Source: Bacillota bacterium (GTDB taxonomy: Bacteria; Bacillota; Clostridia; Oscillospirales; Ruminococcaceae). From it: a stretch of DNA of 8,467 bases. The stretch spans positions 1-8,467 of the forward strand of contig JAEZQD010000043.1 of assembly GCA_023413185.1 (NCBI GenBank). Direction: 5' to 3'. A model generated the notes under the pieces. It saw nothing but the letters and a program-made list of their open reading frames with translations, did not search any database and had not been told where the DNA came from. This document shows, piece by piece, positions 1-5,110 of this stretch (the first letter of the stretch is position 1; each line of letters begins with the position of its first letter). The position numbers and the translations under genes are program-made.

Positions 1-343
1 AAAACGGTAGCAGGAACATTCGCGATGCGGTAACATCAAGAATGTGGACAACACCTGTTATTCAAAGAGCATGATAAGCTTGTTAAGCTGTGCGCGGGGG
101 TGGTGAGCCGTCGAAGCGGGTCTTAGAGCCTGCGATAATCCGCACAATGCAATAATGATACTTCTGCCTGGCCAACGTCACTGTATTGGGGGCAGCTCGC
201 TCGGATGAGGGGGAACGGACATCGATGGACGTTATGTGACCTTATATAAGGCAGTTTGTTATGCTCGTGTTCAAAACATATTTTGTATCGGGGGCAGAGC
301 GTGTGAACCATACTCTGTTCCCTGATATATTACGATGTACCAC
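1..343. other. No recognisable gene; unassigned intergenic or degenerate DNA
   Basis: No reading frame on either strand gives a protein I recognise. The longest, a 62-codon minus-strand frame at 123-311, lacks a clear Shine-Dalgarno site and reads like non-coding translation. A plus-strand frame is open from the window edge to a TGA at 72-74 and could be the last codons of an upstream gene, but 23 residues are too few to judge. The stretch has several runs of five G. One lies in a near-repeat, GTATTGGGGGCAG (183-195) and GTATCGGGGGCAG (285-297). A perfect 12-bp palindrome, CCTTATATAAGG, lies at 240-251. I found no match by eye to 5S rRNA, tmRNA, SRP RNA or RNase P RNA landmarks. Confidence 0.5.
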
Positions 344-371
344 AAAAAAGCCTATTGTTCCATAGACTTTT
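344..371 (-). terminator. Rho-independent terminator of tRNA-Pro
   Basis: Read on the minus strand, AAAAGTCTAT (371-362) pairs with ATAGGCTTTT (355-346). This is a 10-bp stem with one G-U pair and a 6-nt loop, running into a T tract (349-344). It lies about 20 nt past the 3' end of the tRNA-Pro gene, so it most likely ends that transcript. The same pairing on the plus strand contains an A-C mismatch, which supports the minus orientation. Confidence 0.75.
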
Positions 372-392
372 CCGTGATACAATGTACTTTAT

Positions 393-468
393 TGGTCTGA
401 GTGGCGGGATTTGAACCCACGGCCTCTACCACCCCAAGGTAGCGCGCTACCATCTGCGCCACACCCAG
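393..468 (-). tRNA. tRNA-Pro (anticodon GGG)
   Basis: A full 76-nt cloverleaf can be folded by hand. The acceptor arm is CTGGGTG with CACTCAG (one G-T pair). The D arm is GCGC/GCGC, the anticodon stem is CTACC/GGTAG around the loop TTGGGGT, and the T arm is GTGGG/CCCGC around TTCAAAT. The discriminator is A and CCA is encoded (395-393). The anticodon GGG (435-433) reads the proline codons CCC and CCU. A strong promoter lies just upstream and a T-tailed hairpin just downstream, so it appears to be a single-gene transcript divergent from the neighbouring tRNA-Leu. Confidence 0.97.
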
Positions 469-480
469 TCAACGAACTAT

Positions 481-509
481 ATTCTATCATATCGGAGTAT
501 AAAATGCAA
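481..509 (-). promoter_or_regulatory. Sigma-A-type promoter for tRNA-Pro
   Basis: On the minus strand TTGCAT (509-504) and TAGAAT (486-481) are separated by exactly 17 nt. The -10 ends 12 nt before the tRNA 5' end at 468, a short leader suited to a tRNA gene. The surroundings are AT-rich. Confidence 0.75.
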
Positions 510-567
510 GAATAAAAAACACAAAGTGACGGTTTATTTTGTAGAGAATAAAAATGCAACTTATGTA

Positions 568-597
568 TTGACTTTTGGTAGGTTAAGATGCTATAAT
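568..597 (+). promoter_or_regulatory. Sigma-A-type promoter for tRNA-Leu
   Basis: TTGACT (568-573) and a perfect TATAAT (592-597) are separated by 18 nt. A TG dinucleotide at 589-590 makes it an extended -10. The predicted start, around 603-605, leaves a short 5' leader before the tRNA at 612. Confidence 0.85.
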
Positions 598-611
598 AAA
601 TTTCGCGATGT

Positions 612-695
612 GCGGCAGTGCTGGAACTGGCAGACAGGCACGTTTGAGGGGCGTGTGTCTTTGACGTACGGGTTCAAGTCCCGTCTGCCGCACCA
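612..695 (+). tRNA. tRNA-Leu (anticodon GAG)
   Basis: This is an 84-nt class II tRNA. The acceptor stem GCGGCAG pairs with CTGCCGC (685-691), and the anticodon stem CACGT/GCGTG encloses the loop TTGAGGG. A long variable arm with a short TGTC/GACG stem is present, as expected for leucine tRNAs. The T arm is ACGGG TTCAAGT CCCGT, with discriminator A and encoded CCA (693-695). The anticodon GAG (646-648) reads CUC and CUU. It has its own extended -10 promoter and a 12-bp terminator hairpin 36 nt downstream, so it appears monocistronic. Confidence 0.97.
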
Positions 696-731
696 ACTTT
701 CAACATCTGCATGACTCTAATAGCAGATGGT

Positions 732-765
732 AAGGAGCCTTGATTTATCAAGGCTCCTTTGTTTT
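732..765 (+). terminator. Rho-independent terminator of tRNA-Leu
   Basis: AAGGAGCCTTGA (732-743) pairs perfectly with TCAAGGCTCCTT (748-759) around a TTTA loop, followed by TGTTTT. The 12-bp stem lies directly downstream of the tRNA-Leu gene on the same strand. The four-base TTTA loop recurs in the hairpin at 4993-5024. Confidence 0.88.
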
Positions 766-890
766 GCGTGAATTCGCCCACTTAACAATAACAAGCTAAC
801 CAAGAACAAACCGTTTGTATTTGGCTTGTCATAGCAATTCATGTGAACACATTTTTAGGCACACAAAGTCTAAATAGTTGTCCGTAATTC
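766..890. other. Gene-free stretch with an imperfect hairpin (792-828)
   Basis: No coding frame is credible here. The outer arms CAAGCTAA (792-799) and TTGGCTTG (821-828) pair over 8 bp with one G-T pair. Inside them ACAAA (806-810) can pair with TTTGT (814-818) around CCG, giving a two-tier hairpin. A small ATGTG-AA-CACAT inverted repeat follows at 841-852. Together with the terminator-like hairpin at 891-921 this could be a short transcribed RNA or remains of a lost gene. I recognise no RNA family. Confidence 0.35.
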
Positions 891-921
891 ACGCCTCCGA
901 GAACGGGGGCGTTTTCTTTTT
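891..921 (+). terminator. Orphan terminator-like hairpin
   Basis: ACGCCTCCG (891-899) pairs with CGGGGGCGT (904-912), 9 bp with one G-T pair, around an AGAA loop. A T-rich tail (TTTTCTTTTT, 912-921) follows. The form is that of a strong plus-strand intrinsic terminator. No gene ends just upstream, and the tRNA-Leu transcript already has its own terminator at 732-765. It could be a backup terminator, an attenuator ahead of the AraC gene, or the end of an unannotated small RNA. Confidence 0.7.
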
Positions 922-974
922 GAGGCAGATGTTTTTTTAAGTCATGCATCGTGTATCCTCTTTACAACAGAAAT

Positions 975-1003
975 TTGCGATGCAGCATGAAATGTGATAT
1001 TAT
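975..1003 (+). promoter_or_regulatory. Candidate upstream promoter of the AraC-PPOX unit
   Basis: TTGCGA (975-980) and TATTAT (998-1003) are spaced by 17 nt, with a TG at 995-996 one base before the -10. Transcription would start near 1010 and leave a leader of about 130 nt containing the TTTCGAAA repeats. The -35 overlaps one arm of an inverted repeat, TGCATCG (945-951) with CGATGCA (978-984), which could be a regulator site. A second candidate promoter lies nearer the gene. Confidence 0.45.
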
Positions 1004-1040
1004 TACAAATAATTCCTAGGCCACAAAACTCATCATTCTA

Positions 1041-1077
1041 TTTCGAAATCCAACATTGTTTTGCTTTCGAAAACCAA
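1041..1077 (+). promoter_or_regulatory. Paired direct repeats, candidate AraC-type operator
   Basis: TTTCGAAATCCAA (1041-1053) and TTTCGAAAACCAA (1065-1077) agree at 12 of 13 positions and are spaced 24 bp apart, a little over two helical turns. Each contains the palindrome TTTCGAAA. They lie between two candidate promoters and end about 65 bp before the AraC start codon. AraC-family proteins commonly bind direct repeats upstream of or overlapping promoters, so autoregulation by the adjacent regulator is a reasonable inference. No binding evidence exists in the sequence itself. Confidence 0.45.
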
Positions 1078-1092
1078 AAAGAGCAGACACGG

Positions 1093-1122
1093 TTAAGTTT
1101 TTGTTTTCGTCTGTGCTATATT
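1093..1122 (+). promoter_or_regulatory. Candidate proximal promoter of the AraC gene
   Basis: TATATT (1117-1122) with a TG at 1114-1115 forms a good extended -10. The best -35 is only TTAAGT (1093-1098) at 18 nt, a weak match typical of an activator-dependent promoter. A start near 1128-1129 would give a very short leader beginning at the Shine-Dalgarno site AGAGAGG (1128-1134). That makes the upstream promoter at 975-1003 a serious alternative. Confidence 0.4.
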
Positions 1123-1141
1123 GTTTTAGAGAGGTATTATC

Positions 1142-2050
1142 ATGCATGCATGGGAAGCCATTCAAAAATCTTTAAATCACATCGAACAACACCTTGGTGA
1201 AGAGATTCAAATGGAGGAACTGGCAGAAGCCGCCGCACTGTCGCTGTTTTATTACCAGAGACTGTTTACTCGGCTAGTTAACACATCGGTTCGAGATTAT
1301 ATCAAACTGCGTCGATTGGCAAGGTCTCTGCCGATGCTGCGCGACAAAAGAAATCGCATCATCGACATCGCGATGGAATACGGGTTTGGCAGTCACGTAA
1401 CCTATACACGAGCATTTAAAGAAGCCTATGGGATCAGTCCTTCTCAATACCGACACAAACAAATTGACCTACAGAACTTTGAACTGCCGGATTTGCTGCT
1501 TGGTCAAATTGTAGTTGATGAAGGTGTGCCACTGATATGCGATGGGCTGGTATTGGAAATAAACCGTAAATTTTTAAATGAACCAATCAGCTTTGTTGGC
1601 GTTACAGGGTATTATCCGTTTACATATGGTAGAATGGCGGGCGAACGAACCGGTATAGACACGGTCAGTGAGATTTGGAGGAGTTTCTTTCAGGTTCTTC
1701 CGACTCTCCCGCATATCTCACAAGGGCGCTGGGTTGGCGTTTCGTATCACGGCGATGCACCAGATGGTTATTCAACCTACTTTGTTGGTGCACCGGTGAA
1801 AAATACCGGGATAGTCACCGAGTATGCAAACTGGCAGATGCCCGTACGCGAATACATTGTGTGTGGTTTTGAAACCGAAAGTAGCGAGCAGATGAAAGTC
1901 AATATGGGCAAGGCAATGAAGTACACGCGGTACTGGTTAAGAAAGCACAATTTGATTGCGGATGGTTTCTTCCCAGAGCTGTACTACAAAAACACGTCCG
2001 ACATCTCTTACGTAGAATTGTGGATTCCTTTTAAGGAACGAGACAATTAA
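1142..2050 (+). CDS. AraC-family regulator with GyrI-like effector-binding domain
   Basis: This 302-residue protein is probably a ligand-responsive transcription factor. The DNA-binding half is N-terminal, as in Rob/SoxS-like members. Helix-turn-helix 1 falls at about residues 22-46 (MEELAEAAALS, then QRLFTRL). Helix-turn-helix 2 falls at about 72-104 and ends in the family signature, with IAMEYGFGS, then F and YGISPSQYR. From about residue 125 to the end the protein resembles GyrI/BmrR-type effector-binding domains, including the closing segment ISYVELWIPFKE (288-299), a fold known to bind small hydrophobic or cationic compounds. The start at 1142 has AGAGAGG 7 nt upstream. The flavin-type gene follows after 25 nt with its own strong ribosome site, so they probably share a transcript. 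The ligand is unknown. The stretch is AT-richer than nadE and sulP. Confidence 0.9.
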   Translation: MHAWEAIQKSLNHIEQHLGEEIQMEELAEAAALSLFYYQRLFTRLVNTSVRDYIKLRRLARSLPMLRDKRNRIIDIAMEYGFGSHVTYTRAFKEAYGISPSQYRHKQIDLQNFELPDLLLGQIVVDEGVPLICDGLVLEINRKFLNEPISFVGVTGYYPFTYGRMAGERTGIDTVSEIWRSFFQVLPTLPHISQGRWVGVSYHGDAPDGYSTYFVGAPVKNTGIVTEYANWQMPVREYIVCGFETESSEQMKVNMGKAMKYTRYWLRKHNLIADGFFPELYYKNTSDISYVELWIPFKERDN

Positions 2051-2075
2051 ATAATACATCCTGGAGGAAAGACAA

Positions 2076-2567
2076 ATGAGCAACTACGAAGAAGGATTAA
2101 AGCTGATAGCGGAACAGTTCGGAAACGGCAAGGACAATATCATTTCGCTCGCTACGATTGCAAGGGAGCCGGGCGCAAACGGAGTCCCTCGCCCGGTTGT
2201 GCGTAGTGTGGATGCCTATTATGAGGACGGCGTGTTCTATGTTGTGACCTATGGAAAGTCAAATAAGATGCAGCAAATCGCTCAAAATCCAGAGGTTTCG
2301 GTGGCGGGCTGTTCCGAGATGTTCACCGCCAATGGCGTAGGCGAAAACCTCGGTTGGGTGCTCGACCCGAAGAATGCCGTTATTCGAGATAAGCTCCGCG
2401 CAGCGTTTTCTGCATGGTATGATATGGCGAACAATGAAAATGATAAGGATTGCTGCTTTTTAGCTATCCATCTCACGAAGGGGACGCTAAACGTAAACCA
2501 TTGGGAAAAGCTGTACCACATTGATTTTGTAAACAAAACGAAAATGGAGAACGGGGGAATATTCTAA
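2076..2567 (+). CDS. Pyridoxamine 5'-phosphate oxidase-like flavin-binding protein
   Basis: This 163-residue protein has the short split-barrel form typical of the pyridoxamine-phosphate-oxidase superfamily, whose members bind FMN or related flavins. The N-terminal half shows the usual pattern: a first strand IISLATIA (22-29), the PRPVVRSVDAYYEDG segment (38-52), the strand VFYVVTYG (53-60), then KSNKMQQIAQNPEVSVAG (61-78), where the lysine and serine region typically contacts flavin phosphate. It is more likely one of the many uncharacterised flavin reductase/oxidase-like members than the true vitamin B6 enzyme, which is longer. The start at 2076 is fixed by GGAGG (2063-2067) 8 nt upstream. 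It follows the AraC-type gene by 25 nt and may be its regulatory target. No clear terminator follows; a minus-strand remnant abuts its stop codon. Confidence 0.88.
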   Translation: MSNYEEGLKLIAEQFGNGKDNIISLATIAREPGANGVPRPVVRSVDAYYEDGVFYVVTYGKSNKMQQIAQNPEVSVAGCSEMFTANGVGENLGWVLDPKNAVIRDKLRAAFSAWYDMANNENDKDCCFLAIHLTKGTLNVNHWEKLYHIDFVNKTKMENGGIF

Positions 2568-2823
2568 TTGCATCCGGCGATACAGGATGTGCAAGGCGTG
2601 ATATCTGCCTCTCACGGGCGTCGAGGTTTTTAGCAACAAGTTGGACAGTCATTTTTCTAGCCGCGCCGTACTCTATTCCCACCCATTCCAGCCCGATGAA
2701 CCGGACTCGTATAGAAAAGCGCTCATTCTCAAAGCCATAATCCAGGGCTTTGGAAATGACGCGCTTTTTCCTTTGTCGTATTGGCTCGATTGACCATTTC
2801 GCGTGTAGTTTTCCATATGACAT
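2564..2823 (-). pseudogene. Unrecognised small gene, probably a frameshifted remnant
   Basis: From ATG at 2823 the minus strand reads as natural-looking protein for about 70 codons, including KALDYGFENERF (25-36) and FIGLEWVGIEYGAARK (42-57). The open frame then continues antisense into the flavin-protein gene as far as 2473, which looks artificial. Near 2611-2617 the bases GAGAGG offer an alternative. If one AG is treated as an extra duplication, the frame becomes READITPCTSCIAGCN and stops at TAG 2566-2564, right at the stop codon of the convergent gene. That gives an original protein of about 85 residues with three closely spaced cysteines. No convincing Shine-Dalgarno site precedes the ATG. 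I do not recognise the family. It could also be an intact 116-codon gene, or spurious. Confidence 0.4.
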
Positions 2824-2938
2824 AGCAAATGCAAAGCATGTATTGTTTTTTTTTATTTGGTTGTTGCCCGTATTGCAAAAGTTCCATCCAACCGTTTCAT
2901 GATTCGATTATATCGTTTGCGTGATAAATACCGCTTGA

Positions 2939-2967
2939 TTGATAAAACTATAGAATCGTGCTACAAT
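2939..2967 (+). promoter_or_regulatory. nadE: Sigma-A-type promoter of nadE
   Basis: TTGATA (2939-2944) and TACAAT (2962-2967) are separated by 17 nt, with a TG at 2959-2960 forming an extended -10. A start near 2974 would give a leader of about 85 nt. A second, weaker possibility is TTGACA (2992-2997) with TACATG (3014-3019) at 16 nt; its -35 lies inside the palindrome at 2988-3002. Confidence 0.65.
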
Positions 2968-2987
2968 GTGCTCATGAAATGGCGATA

Positions 2988-3002
2988 AAAATTGACAATT
3001 TT
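2988..3002. promoter_or_regulatory. 15-bp palindrome AAAATTG-A-CAATTTT, candidate operator
   Basis: Two perfect 7-bp arms flank a single central A just downstream of the predicted nadE start of transcription. A one-base loop cannot form an RNA hairpin, so this is better read as a dimeric-protein site on DNA. It does not resemble the NiaR or NrtR operators that I know for NAD genes in Firmicutes, so no regulator can be named. Confidence 0.4.
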
Positions 3003-3058
3003 CTTGGCAATACTACATGGGCGACGGCATAAAAAACGAGAAGTATGGTGATGGTGGT

Positions 3059-4978
3059 ATGGAACACGGCTTTATTAAGGTAGCGGCGGCAACCCCACAA
3101 ATTCGCGTGGCGGATTGCGCGCACAACGCGAAGCAAATCATTGCGATGGCACATAACGCGGCAGCGATAGGCGCAAAACTGATTGTGCTGCCCGAACTGT
3201 GTGTGACAGGCTATACGGCAGGCGACCTGTTCTTACAGCGCACCCTGCTTGAGGGCGCACTCTCCGTTGCAAAGGAGATCATAGAAAAGACGGCTTCGCT
3301 TGCGCTTATCACCGTATTTGGTATGCCGATAGAGCATAGCGGCAAGCTGTTTAACTGCGCCGTATGCGCTTATCAGGGCGAGGTGCTTGGCGTTGTGCCA
3401 AAGTGCAACCTACCAAACTACGGTGAATTCTACGAGTTGCGGCATTTCTCCGAGCCGGACCAAAAAGAAAACAGCATCCTTTTTCTCGGTAAAGAGGTGC
3501 CGTTTGGCTCGGGTTTGTTGTTTTGCAGCCGACAGCTCCCCGACTTTTGCCTTGGCATAGAGATCTGCGAGGACCTGTGGGTAGCATCGCCGCCCTCCCT
3601 CTCCCTTGCGACTGCAGGGGCTACCGTGATTGTTAACCTCTCGGCAAGCGATGAGACCATCGGCAAGCCCGACTACCGCCGCCAGCTTGTGACGGGGCAG
3701 TCCGCGCGCCTGCTCTGCGCCTATCTATACGCGGGCGCAGGAGACGGGGAGTCATCCACCGACATGGTTTTTTCCGGTCACAGCCTGATTGCGGAAAACG
3801 GCGTTCTGTTAAGCGAGAGCGTGCCGTTTCAAAACGGCATTATCCTAACCGAAATCGATGTGTCGCGCCTTGCGCAGGAGCGGCGAAGGATGAACACCTT
3901 CCCACAGCAGGATGTCTCGATGCGCAAGGTGCTGTTTGATATGCCGCTAACCGAAACAAAGCTGACGCGCATGGTGGAACGCCACCCGTTCGTGCCGTCG
4001 GACGAGCAAAACCGTGCAAAGCGGTGCGAGATGATCATTGCCATGCAGTCTCATGGGCTAAAAACCCGTTTGGCGCATACCGGCAGCGCGACTGTGGTAG
4101 TCGGCGTGTCGGGTGGGCTGGATTCTTCGCTGGCGCTTTTGGTTTGCGTCCGCGCGATGGACACGCTCATGCGTCCGCACAGCGACATCGTGGCGGTGAC
4201 CATGCCCTGCTTTGGCACGACAACCCGCACCCGAACCAACGCCGAGCTGTTGTGCGAGGCTTTGGGTGTAACCTTCCGCTCGATTGATATCACCGAATCG
4301 GTACGCAGGCATTTCGTCGACATCGGGCACGATGAAAACGACCAAAGCATTACCTACGAAAACGCGCAGGCACGCGAACGCACGCAGGTGCTGATGGATA
4401 TTGCCAACCAGACGGGCGGGCTTGTCATTGGCACGGGCGACCTTTCGGAGCTTGCGCTTGGTTGGGCAACCTACAACGGCGACCACATGTCGATGTATTC
4501 CGTAAACGTATCGGTGCCCAAATCGCTCGTTCGCCACATTGTGCGCTACGAGGCGGACGCTGCAACCGATGCGCGCTTAAAAGGGGTGCTGTACGACATA
4601 TTGGATACGCCCGTCAGCCCCGAGCTGCTGCCAGCAGAGAACGGCGAGATTGCGCAAAAGACCGAGCACATCGTCGGACCGTATGAGCTGCACGATTTCT
4701 TTTTGTACTATGTGGTACGCTTCGGGTTTACCCCCACGAAGATTGCGCGCCTTGCAGAGTACGCCTACACGGGCAGCTACACCCGTGCCGAGGTGCTCTC
4801 GTGGCTCAAACTATTCTACCAGCGCTTTTTTGCGCACCAGTTCAAACGCTCCTGCATGCCGGACGGTCCCAAAATCGGGTCGGTTACCCTTTCGCCCCGC
4901 AGCGACTGGCGTATGCCCAGCGACGCCTGCGCAACCCTTTGGCTGGATGAAGTGGAAGCGATGATACAGGCGGTTTAG
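3059..4978 (+). CDS. nadE: NAD+ synthase, glutamine-dependent
   Basis: This enzyme makes NAD+ from nicotinic acid adenine dinucleotide, ATP and glutamine, the last step of NAD biosynthesis. The 639 residues hold two complete domains. The N-terminal nitrilase-type glutaminase (about 1-280) has the triad Glu46 (LPELCVTGYT), Lys115 (VPKCNLPNYGEFYE) and Cys170 (GIEICEDLW). The C-terminal synthetase (about 320-639) has the ATP-pyrophosphatase P-loop SGGLDSS (351-357) and the GTGDLSELALGW segment (458-469). The frame is open from an earlier ATG at 3017. I chose ATG 3059 because family members begin close to the GFIKVAAATP motif and the extra 14 residues (Gly- and Asp-rich) have no counterpart. Its ribosome site (GGTGATGG, 3047-3054) is poor. 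It appears monocistronic, with a promoter at 2939-2967 and a hairpin at 4993-5024. Confidence 0.96.
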   Translation: MEHGFIKVAAATPQIRVADCAHNAKQIIAMAHNAAAIGAKLIVLPELCVTGYTAGDLFLQRTLLEGALSVAKEIIEKTASLALITVFGMPIEHSGKLFNCAVCAYQGEVLGVVPKCNLPNYGEFYELRHFSEPDQKENSILFLGKEVPFGSGLLFCSRQLPDFCLGIEICEDLWVASPPSLSLATAGATVIVNLSASDETIGKPDYRRQLVTGQSARLLCAYLYAGAGDGESSTDMVFSGHSLIAENGVLLSESVPFQNGIILTEIDVSRLAQERRRMNTFPQQDVSMRKVLFDMPLTETKLTRMVERHPFVPSDEQNRAKRCEMIIAMQSHGLKTRLAHTGSATVVVGVSGGLDSSLALLVCVRAMDTLMRPHSDIVAVTMPCFGTTTRTRTNAELLCEALGVTFRSIDITESVRRHFVDIGHDENDQSITYENAQARERTQVLMDIANQTGGLVIGTGDLSELALGWATYNGDHMSMYSVNVSVPKSLVRHIVRYEADAATDARLKGVLYDILDTPVSPELLPAENGEIAQKTEHIVGPYELHDFFLYYVVRFGFTPTKIARLAEYAYTGSYTRAEVLSWLKLFYQRFFAHQFKRSCMPDGPKIGSVTLSPRSDWRMPSDACATLWLDEVEAMIQAV

Positions 4979-4992
4979 TTCGCAACTTGCGA

Positions 4993-5024
4993 AAGGTCGG
5001 CATGGGTTTACCCATGCCGACCTT
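4993..5024. terminator. Hairpin between convergent nadE and sulP
   Basis: AAGGTCGGCATGGG (4993-5006) pairs perfectly with CCCATGCCGACCTT (5011-5024) over 14 bp around a TTTA loop. It lies 14 nt after the nadE stop and about 86 nt past the sulP stop on the other strand, so it can serve both genes. Neither side has a long T tract, so termination efficiency is uncertain. Confidence 0.65.
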
Positions 5025-5110
5025 ATCCGTATATGATTGATTCAGTACGGTAGCCACGCTGTAAAAACACATCACCAGTTGCTCAAACATGGTATCGCTA
5101 ATGTGGTATC

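Noticed and set aside
240..251. Perfect palindrome CCTTATATAAGG
   Set aside because: AT-rich 12-bp palindromes arise easily and no nearby gene start makes it a sensible operator.
123..311. 62-codon minus-strand reading frame
   Set aside because: No convincing ribosome site and no recognisable motif; the residue pattern is that of non-coding translation.
612..695. tRNA-Leu 3' end as an integration site for a mobile element
   Set aside because: I found no integrase and no repeat of the tRNA 3' end elsewhere in the window.
2853..2900. 15-codon minus-strand frame starting MKRLDGTFAI, ending in an A-rich run before the remnant gene
   Set aside because: Too short to support. A slip in the nine-A run could join it to the remnant at 2823, but the bridging residues do not look like protein.
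4058..4537. 159-codon minus-strand frame inside nadE
   Set aside because: It lies wholly antisense to the conserved synthetase domain, including the P-loop region, and has no family features.
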